Positions 52,553-64,000 of a stretch of DNA of 64,000 bases are shown piece after piece (the stretch's first letter is position 1; every line of letters begins with the position of its first letter). A program made the translations under genes and the position numbers. The stretch is taken from the NCBI GenBank assembly GCA_001599755.1, contig BCHX01000006.1, positions 124,001-188,000 on the forward strand, given 5' to 3'. The DNA is from Gliomastix tumulicola. Taxonomy: Eukaryota > Ascomycota > Sordariomycetes > Hypocreales > Bionectriaceae. Below the pieces are notes generated by a model. That model ran no database searches and was not told where the DNA came from. It saw only the letters and a list, made by a program, of their open reading frames with translations.

Positions 52553-53482
52553 ATGAACAACGACCCTTGGCCATTCGTTGCGCCGACGCTGCCTTGGCTG
52601 CGGGACGTCGGCAGCCTGCCAGCGCCTCTTCCCTCTGTATCTGAAATCGAGAACGCCACCGCGCAACTGCCCTCCATCTTTGATCCCAGCATCCGCCGGA
52701 CAGTCCTCGTCCAGGAGAGATTCGTCGTCAAATATGGCCCGCTCGTATTCGAAAATGAAGGCCACGCCCTGCTGCTCGTCGAGCAGCTCCCCGACGTTCC
52801 GGCTCCGCGCCTCTACGCAATGTACCGCGACGCCGCCGACCGGCTCTTCCTCGTCATGGAGTACGTCCCCGGTCGGCAGCTGAGCGAGATATGGGGCGCG
52901 CTGTCCGAGACGGAGAAGCTCCCCATAGTCAAACAGCTGCGCCTGGCTTCCGAGAGCCTTCGGGCTGTGCCCTCGCCAGGCTCCTTCGGCTCGACATCTG
53001 GAGGGCCCATCCCCCACAGATATTTCTTCTCTCCAGAGCACGACTGTCGCGTCACGGGGCCGTTCCGCTCCGAGCATGAGTTCGTTCAAGGGCTCATTCT
53101 ACGCTCCAAGAAGAACTGGGAGGAATGGGGCCGGCGCGGCTGGATGACCGATTTCTTCACTCGGCATCTGGACACAGCGGTCGGGAGACACGGAAAGAGC
53201 GTCTTCACTCACTCGGATTTTCAACGTAAAAATATCCTCGTCCGAGAAGAGCCGCCGGCGACAAGCGGAGATGGTGGCGCAGCTCCAGCAAGGTCTTTTC
53301 GGGTGGTTGCTCTTCTTGACTGGGAGTCGGCAGGCTGGTATCCCGAGTATTGGGAGTACGCACTGTGCTTTACCTATTTTTGCTGGGACGATGATTGGCC
53401 TGAGAAGGTGGAGAGTATATTGGATCCCTACGTGAGAGAGGCAGCACTTATAAGGATGATTGGGCAAGACTTGGATCTTTAA
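52553..53482 (+). CDS. Aminoglycoside phosphotransferase (APH)-family kinase
   Basis: Single exon, 309 residues. The APH fold shows Lys60 in FVVKYG, LFLVMEYVPGRQLSEIW (98-114), the catalytic loop HSDFQRKN (220-227, Asp222, Asn227), and the metal-binding Asp256 in LLDWESAGWYPEYWE. Fungi have many such proteins; they phosphorylate small molecules, not usually antibiotics, and the substrate is unknown. No signal peptide or second domain. A lineage-specific member next to RIP-like debris. Confidence 0.9.
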   Translation: MNNDPWPFVAPTLPWLRDVGSLPAPLPSVSEIENATAQLPSIFDPSIRRTVLVQERFVVKYGPLVFENEGHALLLVEQLPDVPAPRLYAMYRDAADRLFLVMEYVPGRQLSEIWGALSETEKLPIVKQLRLASESLRAVPSPGSFGSTSGGPIPHRYFFSPEHDCRVTGPFRSEHEFVQGLILRSKKNWEEWGRRGWMTDFFTRHLDTAVGRHGKSVFTHSDFQRKNILVREEPPATSGDGGAAPARSFRVVALLDWESAGWYPEYWEYALCFTYFCWDDDWPEKVESILDPYVREAALIRMIGQDLDL

Positions 53483-54068
53483 TGGGGAGACGTCAGTCAA
53501 GGTCTTAGCTTCTAAGAAGACAAGAAACTGGTCACCTTCCTCGTTTGCTGCCGTCAGCTAGAATCCGCGAAACATCTGCGACAAGCCAATTTTCTACCCC
53601 ATAAGGAAATTCGGCTGAAGGCTCCGGATTGCACCTCAGCTAGTTACATGCCCCTTCAGGTCCTGTTGGCCGCATGACTCACAATGCCTATCAGTAAGAC
53701 CCAATCGTACGCTCTCCCATGACCAAACCTATAACACATTATGATCAATATCGGCTAGGAGGCACCTCCGAGGCGCTCAGCGCGCCCGGATCCATCCCAG
53801 GGACCAAGGGTAGAGGCGAGCGGCTGACGCCGCGCCCTCCCCTCCACAGGGGGGGGAATGAAATATTTCGTCGCATAATACCAGCCCGAGCCGAGCCCAA
53901 GCGGGTTGGGGGGAGGGAGAGGAATGAGGAAGAAGGGAAGAAGTCAAAGATACCTCGAGAGGGAGTGGGTGGTCATCAGGTTTATATAGGGCTGGGCAGG
54001 GGTGTAGTTAGAACACTGAGCGGCGAGGGGAGCGCTAAACCGAAAAAAGTATACATATTCAAAGATGC
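53483..54068. other. Intergenic (convergent spacer)
   Basis: Between the APH-like gene and the membrane protein. G-rich segments (53853-53860, 53905-53925). No gene. Confidence 0.5.
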
Positions 54069-55705
54069 CTAGTCTTTACGGCCGGCAGTAGAGTCTCGGA
54101 ATGCCCGTGTCTCCGTAAAAGCGCCCGTGCCAGAGTTCCATCTCGTGTGCTGTGCCTCTGGCTGTCTCTCCTCTGTCCTCACCTCGTATGTCGTCTGTAT
54201 CACTACCGCCCTATCCTTGACCTTATCCCCGCGCTCCACGTCCTTGGCGATGATGTTCTCCTCGCTGCTGTTGAAGGTGCTCTGCTTCGATGGGTTGACT
54301 TCGCTCCCGTGCACGCTCGGAGCCAGCTCATACGGGCCTTGCCCTCCAGCATCGCCCGTGGTGGTCCCGAGAGTTCGGCCGCCTGAGCCAGTGAGAGCTC
54401 CTCCAGACCCAGTTCCACTGTTCCCCGACAGCATGTAGCCTGGCTTCCAGAACGAGAGGCTGAAGAGCGGTCGTAGGATCGGGGCGTTGACGGCGATGAT
54501 GCCGACGATGGTTTCGCGGACTCCCCAGCGGTTGACTGTCAATGCAGACGGGTTTGCTGACAGTGTCGATACGATGCGGATGATGGCGGCGCTGATGACG
54601 AAGACACCGGAGGATAGGAGGATGCCGATGACGAGTTTCTGTCGGAGGGGCACCTGGAGGGCCCAGAGGAGGGGGACGGGGACGTAGAGGATGGCGGCGT
54701 CGGTGCTGTAAGAATGCGTTAGCGGATCGGACAGGGGAGGCGAGACAGGAAAGTGTATTCGTACAGGACGTTGAGGATCGTCATGACAATGAAGTTTTGC
54801 GGCTTCAGCGTACATTTCGCTGTGTGATGTGTCAGTAAACAACGCGAGGTCTCGGCTGATATCGTGGCGACGACGTACATCCCGGGTCAGGAACCACCCT
54901 AGTAGTATGGTTAGCAACGTCGTTGTCGATAGTCAAGAACTGTCTGGAGGACTCACTGGTAATTATGCTGCACCGGCCAGCAGCCGAACGTGATCTATCA
55001 CGGCGCGTTAGTAACTTGGTGATGGACCGGACATGTCAATGGACAGGGGACTAATGGCAACGCACCGTCAGGATCACAGCGATGTAGGTAGCAATACAGG
55101 CATAGCCGATGTAGTTCACCAAGCGCTGCTGGGATAGGCCGATCGTCATACGCTTGAAGAAGAATATCATGGTCCCCTTCAGACACCACACCAAGGTGGC
55201 ATACGAATACCAGGCCACGAATTGCTGCTTGGAACCTTCGATGAGCTGCGCAATTTCTGCATCGCTGAGTGCTAGAGGGTGTTCACGTCAGCGCTCGCTT
55301 CAACTCGACTATCGAGGGCTTGCGCGGCGTACTTCGATCTTTCTGTATCACGGATGCCTCGACGTTACTAGCCATGTAATCTGCAGGGGAAGTCAGTCAG
55401 CACGCCAAACATCAAGGAATGTATGGACCTGCACGTCAGCACGTACAAACATTGTGCACCGTGACCGCGTCAACGGTGTAGAAACCGACCACAAGCAAGG
55501 CAAAGGCATCGTCCCCCTTGAGCTGGCTAAATCCGACGGTCCTCAGTCGAATGAAGAACCGGAGCATCAACACGAGCATGCCAACACCGTAGAGGGCCCA
55601 TACTTCCTTAAGGAACTAAATTTGAACGCGTCAGCATCTGGTTGTCTCGTGGTCTGGTTCGCAGAGTCTGCTTACGGCCGGGTCGACCTCTCCAAGGACG
55701 AACAT
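54069..55705 (-). CDS. Pth11/rhodopsin-type fungal integral membrane protein
   Basis: Eight exons: 55676-55705, 55447-55615, 55333-55380, 55066-55271, 54957-54994, 54879-54898, 54765-54819 and 54069-54705; 400 residues, all phases closing exactly. Two exons are tiny (38 and 20 nt). The order MFVLGEVDPA, EVWALYGVGMLVLMLRFF, LKGDDAFALLVV, VHNVYYMASNVEASVI, GCWPVQHNYQVVPDPGSKCT, then FIVMTILNVLTDAAILYVPV matches the large fungal seven-helix family (DUF/rhodopsin domain, Pth11-related). Such proteins may act as receptors or in membrane sensing. The polar C-tail (about 300-400) is cytosolic and Ser/Gly-rich. An upstream in-frame ATG (55825) would add 40 residues. Confidence 0.9.
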
Positions 55706-57353
55706 GGCTGGTGTCGACGAATGCAATTGTGATCGAGGAGGAAAGAGAAAGTAGGGGTCCGGAGAGGGCTGCCACATGGGCGCTGCTGCGGATATGTATT
55801 TCAGCCACGATCCTTTCCAAAACATGGCTAACGACCACGGCAGGATCCCCGTGTCATTGACATGCAGGTTCGTCCCGACTAATCGCCACTAGTCGACCAC
55901 TACCGAACTGCTAACGATCCGGTAACCCATTGTCGTTAGGTTCAGACACGTCTCGGTGTGGCCTCGTCTCACATTCACTGAAAAAAATCAGCGAGGCCGC
56001 CTCCCTGAATAGTTGGGCGTCGACGACACGCGGTGAACACCATGGGTTCGGTCTCGATGCATGAACTTCGGGCTCTAGCCTAAGGCTATTGCGATTGGCG
56101 CGATGCACATCTCTCTGGATCCGGCCTAGATACCCTCCCTAGCCGACTGGACAAGTCACTAGTTCTGATCGGACTGACTCGCACGCACCAAAACCTCCCC
56201 TGCCAAGGAGGGGAACGGGGAGCATCCGCGTGGTTAGTGCCTCGTAATGAGGAGCGACGACCAGATCATCGGTCTGTGTGCTTTCAGAAATGACTCGCTA
56301 GCACGTTGGGCGAGAAATTGCGATCTCACCTTACCCTCCGCTTCCATTTGTAAGTCTCTACACCGTCGCTGAGCCAAGGCCTCAAGAAGCCTAGCGACAG
56401 CGAGATGAAAACGACCGGTTTCCGGTCAACGGGAAAGTACCACCAAGCCCAAAAATAGCTTTGATTGAGGTCCAAAGATGAGCGTTCTTCTGGACCCCTG
56501 CCGGAGTCAGTCGCTGCCGGAGACGATCGAGGGCCGAGACAATCATATCAAACCCCAGTACAACCTTGGCCGTGCGTCCCGACGCATGGATGCCCCTGAC
56601 GATGAGGCCCAGCGTACCGGAGAGGAGATCGCCACTAGCACGGGTTCATGCAGAACTTGTTCAAGTGCCGCAATTGGCTGGGGACGAAGCTGCCCAATGC
56701 TGCTGATGAGCCGCGTCGCTGGGTATTTTATGTGCCACTCGATCTATATCAGAACAAAAGCTTGCAAGAAAGCCGCTGAACCTCACACCGCTCCAAGGAA
56801 AGGCTTTATAGATACTTGTAACATTTCAGGGAACCAACATCGCTTCTCGCATTCGGTGGACTGGCCACTAGCAGACCTGGCTCAAGTCGCACTAGTCGAG
56901 GGGCGGAGGATAAATGACCGACATAAATCGGCTGTGAGGCAAGCCAGACACACCAGACCAGTCTAGGCCTTGGACTGCTCGTGCTACTTCCCTCGTGAGC
57001 AATCAATCTGTGCCCCTCGTGCCCCTTTCTCCACGTTTTTTTCACTCACCCTGCTTCTTCATATCTTGTCGTGAAACTTGGAACTCTAGATTAGAGTCAC
57101 TTCACGAAGGTTAGACTGGTCAAGGCTTGAGGGAAAATATCGAATAAAATTTAATTACGCCAGTTCACTATCGTTTTGCATCACAGACTATGAGTGAGCC
57201 TTTGTACGCCTAAAATATGTGATCTACTAAGGTATGTATGTTATGTTCGGGTGTAGAAATGTGCCAAATAATTCTGGCCCAGTCGCAATGGACCGAACAT
57301 TGGTCTCTCCTCCGGTCTTGCTCTAATTGACAAGGCTCCTCCCTATTGCTTGC
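55706..57353. other. Intergenic, no gene recognised
   Basis: 1.6 kb. The first 120 bases are a possible N-terminal extension of the membrane protein. The rest has only unsupported frames, e.g. 56478-56966 (plus) without motif. AT-rich at 57120-57190. Confidence 0.45.
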
Positions 57354-57995
57354 TCATTTCTCAGTGCGCCAATATTCCTCCATGCTTCCAGCTTTCTCGT
57401 CATCTTGAGGCTTCGGCCATGGCCACCATCCCGGAAGCGGCGTCTTGTCAAAAAGCACATTGAAGTTCGCTGCCGGATCGGACTTTGAATAGTGGTAGAC
57501 CTGCTGTGAGTCCCAATTCCACGCGTCGCACGATGTAATGTTGTCTAGGGATATCTTATCGAGATTAAACCCGGCTACCGTGGCTTCAGTTTTGCCCCAG
57601 ACCTTGAGCGTCGCCGTCCATTTGCCACACGTGTGCATATTATCCCGCAGCGAGTACGTTCTGGTATGCAACAAGCCAATAGCCTTGTCGGCCGCGTGAA
57701 CGGTACCATCATCCAGTGTGACGAAGCTGCCCGCCAGGTCAACATCTGCCGAGGACCAACGGAAACCCCCTTTCATAAGGCGAGGTATATTTCTTGCCAG
57801 AACAGTCAACACTGCGCTCCATTCCCCATTAGGCGGAACATCGCATTGGCTCTTGAACCTAAGAATGAGGTTATAGGATTTACCCTTCCATTTAGGATTG
57901 TGTCTCAGATCCCAATGATGGTCGAGCACTAAAACTTCAGATGCAGTCAGGCCATCCCGTTTCAGGACGCGTTTCAACCCCCTTATAAGCCCCAT
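57354..57995 (-). CDS. Hypothetical protein, function unknown
   Basis: Single exon, 213 residues, ATG at 57995. The sequence looks like a real soluble domain rich in beta strands: LRHNPKWKGKSYNLILRF, GEWSAVLTVLARNIP, GKWTATLKVWGKTEA, each with alternating hydrophobic residues, and a Trp/Pro-rich end (GWWPWPKPQ). The repeat-like GEWSAVLTVL / GKWTATLKVW pair hints at two similar halves. Basic first helix (GLIRGLKRVLKR). No signal peptide. I do not recognise the family. Confidence 0.6.
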   Translation of the reverse strand: MGLIRGLKRVLKRDGLTASEVLVLDHHWDLRHNPKWKGKSYNLILRFKSQCDVPPNGEWSAVLTVLARNIPRLMKGGFRWSSADVDLAGSFVTLDDGTVHAADKAIGLLHTRTYSLRDNMHTCGKWTATLKVWGKTEATVAGFNLDKISLDNITSCDAWNWDSQQVYHYSKSDPAANFNVLFDKTPLPGWWPWPKPQDDEKAGSMEEYWRTEK

Positions 57996-58489
57996 GATCG
58001 CTATATATCGTCGAGTGTGATAAAAAAAATAGCTAGATTAGCTGTTGCTATCAACTTTGTATTAGCGTAAGCGATGAGAACTTGGTAGATGGAGGGCAAG
58101 AAGAGTAAGTTAAGATAGTAAGCGGAGGAAGCAAGACTATATATATACATACCTAGTAGTCGACCTTGCGGTTGAGTGAAGGTTGAGCTACATGCCTATT
58201 ACACGCCTTGAAATGGATGGTCTAATACGTCAAGTACTTACTTATTCGACCGCATGCCGTTCGAGAAGAACGCTGCTACCCTCTTTACTTTGCTTTCTTT
58301 TATTTTCCAGCATGTTCATCACTTTACTATCACTAATGCAACAACAGTGTGTTGTTGTTGATCGCATACCATTGAAACTCCAGTGCTCCCTCTACACACA
58401 TCACTCAGTGGCATACAAGTGGCCAATTGTTGTCTATCATGCGTCCAGGGCCCTTGACCAGAGTGATCCCTCCGTGTCATGTTGCATGT
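57996..58489. other. Intergenic
   Basis: Upstream of the hypothetical gene and downstream of the Erg28 gene. TATATATATA-type sequence at 58138-58150, 143 bp before the hypothetical's ATG, may be its TATA element. Confidence 0.5.
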
Positions 58490-58963
58490 TTACCCAACGT
58501 ACCATCCCCTCTGTGCCAGCATCCAAACCAGCCCCGTCCCAGCCGTGACAAACGGAAACATGCTCTCTCTCGCCGCCACGGTTCCGTACACGAACCTCTC
58601 TGAGGCATACAACGCCAGCACGCCCACAAACGTCGCGATGCACAGGTCATACACAGCGCCGTTGGTGAGGTCATACGCCGCGTAGAGTCTGATCAGGCCT
58701 GTATACAGGTTCTTGGTGGCGTACACTCGCGCCAGGAGTCCCTGCGGAGGCGGGGCAGCAGAGCCACGGAAAGCCGCGAGCGCGGTCTTTGGCGGTGCGG
58801 TGTAGCATACGACGGAGTGGATGGCAGCCGATACACAGGCCTGAATTTGAACAGTCAGTAAGAGGCGGCACAGGCGTGTTTCATGTAGTAGCTATGTGCC
58901 ACATACGTATAGTAGAAAGTAAGGCAGGTAGCCAGCGGCCGTGTCGGGGAGAATCGAGGCCAT
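58490..58963 (-). CDS. erg28: Ergosterol biosynthesis scaffold protein Erg28
   Basis: Exons 58907-58963 and 58490-58840 (66-bp intron); 135 residues, the usual size. MASILPDTAAGYLPYFLLY is the first membrane helix region, spliced to ACVSAAIHSVVCY; the later NLYTGLIRLYAAYDLTNGAVYD and GTGLVWMLAQRGWYVG carry the conserved RLYAAY and TGxxVWM signatures of Erg28. Erg28 sits in the endoplasmic reticulum and tethers the C4-demethylation enzymes (Erg25, Erg26, Erg27). The frame stays open upstream of the ATG for over 30 codons, so a longer N-terminus cannot be excluded. Confidence 0.88.
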
Positions 58964-59180
58964 GATGCAGAATTTGAGGCCGTTGAGGTGCTGCGGTGGT
59001 GTAACGGAACTGGACAACCAGTGCAGGATATCAAGCGACGTCTCCTGAACGGGTTCCAACGCTTGTTCGGGGGAGACACAAGCGCTTACGCCACGTGATA
59101 ACAGGCAAGTCCGACAGCATCAGCATCCCTGGCACCACTGTGGCAGTTAAATCCGGGACACATCGCACTCCGCAAAATCC

Positions 59181-59249
59181 GGTTTAATAGTCGTATGACT
59201 CTGGATTTTTCTGATTCCGGCAGTGAGGGTTCGACTCCCTTCAGAACCC
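59181..59249 (+). pseudogene. Degenerate tRNA-Gln-like sequence
   Basis: The T arm is intact (GAGGG-TTCGACT-CCCTT, perfect B box GGTTCGACTCC at 59228-59238) and an acceptor 3' strand CAGAACC pairs partly with GGTTTAA (five of seven). The anticodon stem CTGGA/TCCGG has a 10-nt loop instead of 7, and the D arm is shrunk to a 4-bp stem with a 4-nt loop. TTTTT follows at 59251. The 5' and 3' ends resemble tRNA-Gln. Probably a tRNA pseudogene, possibly still transcribed by RNA polymerase III. Confidence 0.5.
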
Positions 59250-59255
59250 CTTTTT

Positions 59256-62701
<3,446 letters not shown>

Positions 62702-63772
62702 TCACCTCCTCCCATGCGTCGGACTTCCGGGCCCCTCCTCCCCATGTGACGGACTCGTGACACGCGAGACCTCGTCATCCCTCTCCGGAATCGTCGTGTT
62801 CGCCAGCTCCGACGGCCGGTACACGCCATCATCGCCACCGTCCAGCTCCGTGTACGACGGCTGCTGCTGCTGGTGCTGCTGCTGAGGCTGATAGCCCCCG
62901 TAGTGCTGATACCCGCCCCCACCGCCGCCATAAGCTGACGGCGGGAACCCGTTCTGGCCCATGGGAGGGCTCTGCCCGGGCAGGTACGGCGAGGGGGCGA
63001 AGCTGGCGTTGGACTGGGTGGTGCCGTCCCAGGACATGTGGCTGCTGAGGTGCTGCTGCTGCTGCATGCTGGGCGTGGACACGAAGGTGGCTGCGTAGGG
63101 CGAGGGCTGGCCGGCGCTGCCGCCGAACTGCTTGTCGAGCGGGGAGGACGCCATGGTGTGGTGAGGGGACTGCGGCTGGTGCTGATGCTGATGCTGATGC
63201 TGCTGCATGTCGGGCTGTGCGGCAGCAGTAGTAGTAGCAGTAGCAGCAGCTTCCTGCTGGTTCCTCTTCCGGCGCTTGAGGAAGAAGAAGACGAGGACGG
63301 AGATGATGCCGATGCCGCCCAGCGCCGCACCGACGCCGATGCCCGCCGTAGCACCCGTGGACAGCCCGCCGCCGCCGCCGCCATCCTTGTTGTAGTCGTC
63401 GGGGAGGAAGAGCGCCGCCAGCTTGTCGTCGTCATTCAGCTTCGCAGCGTAGAGCTCCCCGTCCGGACACTCGCCCTCGGCGCAGGGGTTCACGGCGCAG
63501 CAGCCCATGAAGGGCGGGTTGTTGGCCGCGCAGGTGTACCACTCCACGTCCGGGTCGTCCGAGACGCAGTCCTGCTTCTGCAGCTGGTTGTAGGAGTACT
63601 GGTCGAACGAGGTCGTGACCAGCTCGTCGTCCGGGCAGTTGCCGTCGTCCGTCTTGCACGGGTCGACGGTGCAGCAGCCGACGAAGCGGATGGGCTTCTT
63701 CTCGCAGACGTAGAACGAGCCCGTCGAGTTGGGGCAGGACACGCCGAAGCGGGACTGGACTTCGTGGGACAT
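62702..63772 (-). CDS. Cysteine-rich single-pass membrane protein with low-complexity tail
   Basis: Single exon, 356 residues; the ATG at 63772 is used because it puts the Cys modules at the N-terminus. Two related modules precede the membrane: Cys23-x9-CC(33,34)-x4-Cys39-x6-Cys46 and Cys81-x9-CC(91,92)-x4-Cys97-x4-Cys102, each ending in CPD(D/G)EL and containing (F)(V/M)GCC(T/A)V(D/N)PC. A Gly-rich linker leads to a membrane helix (about 143-165) and a stop-transfer KRRKR. There is no signal peptide, so the Cys part is probably exported by the helix itself. The tail is His/Gln/Pro/Gly-rich, encoded by CTG/CAG-type repeats. Looks like a surface sensor or adhesion protein. Confidence 0.85.
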   Translation of the reverse strand: MSHEVQSRFGVSCPNSTGSFYVCEKKPIRFVGCCTVDPCKTDDGNCPDDELVTTSFDQYSYNQLQKQDCVSDDPDVEWYTCAANNPPFMGCCAVNPCAEGECPDGELYAAKLNDDDKLAALFLPDDYNKDGGGGGGLSTGATAGIGVGAALGGIGIISVLVFFFLKRRKRNQQEAAATATTTAAAQPDMQQHQHQHQHQPQSPHHTMASSPLDKQFGGSAGQPSPYAATFVSTPSMQQQQHLSSHMSWDGTTQSNASFAPSPYLPGQSPPMGQNGFPPSAYGGGGGGYQHYGGYQPQQQHQQQQPSYTELDGGDDGVYRPSELANTTIPERDDEVSRVTSPSHGEEGPGSPTHGRR

Positions 63773-64000
63773 GGTGGTGGCCTCTGGAGCGGTGCTCGCT
63801 CGAGTCGGCTTCAGGTTGATGATATCCGATAGGGAGGGGGGGAACAGACGTAGAGAGTCAGGGTATGCAAGCCAATGCCACCGAGACCGAGTAGCGAAAA
63901 AGGACGTCTTGTGCTTGGGGTAAATCAGAGCATTGAAGGCACAAAGAACCAGACTGACCACACAAGGGGACAGAGAAGATGGAAAAGACGGGAAAGAAGA

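Noticed and set aside
56478..56966. 162-codon plus-strand frame
   Set aside because: No motif, irregular composition, no splice partners.

Overview
The window looks like nuclear DNA of a filamentous ascomycete (Pezizomycotina, probably a Sordariomycete). Introns are short (about 50-110 bp, GT-AG), there are no operons, several genes carry the fungal HET domain, and there is a NOP-1-type opsin, an Erg28, an intron-bearing nuclear tRNA and relics with mutation patterns like RIP. I rebuilt 24 protein genes; every multi-exon model closes in frame. Nothing was run against a database, so all family names come from recognising motifs by eye.

Layout. 1-9.8 kb: three tandem minus-strand copies of an unrecognised ~95-residue protein family (one cut by the window edge) and a fourth copy at 7.7 kb, separated by a DUF3632 protein and a secreted sulfatase, then a tiny glycine-rich protein with a predicted lipidated N-terminus. 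10-17.5 kb: NOP-1-like rhodopsin, a Gfo/Idh/MocA oxidoreductase, a HET-domain gene and, divergent from it, a cysteine-rich secreted protein resembling IDI-2. 19.5-24 kb: DUF3336-patatin lipase, tRNA-Arg(UCG) and a 1-Cys peroxiredoxin. 25.2-31.7 kb: a HeLo-like/pseudokinase gene, a head-to-head active kinase with a beta-propeller-like tail, and a G-alpha homologue that has lost every nucleotide-binding motif. 32.5-35.1 kb: a sterol-desaturase-family hydroxylase and a secreted repeat protein. 36.5-51.1 kb: three more HET genes, two of them head to head, enclosing an SGNH esterase, a bHLH factor, a transaldolase and a polyol-dehydrogenase-like SDR. 51-64 kb: RIP-like relics, an APH-like kinase, an eight-exon Pth11/rhodopsin-type membrane protein, an unknown protein, Erg28, a tRNA-Gln-like pseudogene, a 105-nt poly-C tract and a cysteine-rich single-pass membrane protein.

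How it may work together. The HET genes, the HeLo-pseudokinase gene and the IDI-2-like gene are what one expects of a non-self-recognition (heterokaryon incompatibility) region. The most novel-looking unit is the three-gene locus at 25.2-31.7 kb (pseudokinase, kinase, pseudo-G-alpha), a plausible signalling module built partly of dead enzymes. A second unit is the transaldolase/SDR pair: both have the same perfect 10-bp palindrome (ACTGTACAGT, four copies within 1.8 kb) upstream, next to a bHLH gene, which suggests a small co-regulated pentose or polyol set. The four-copy small-protein family at the left end has no function I can name.
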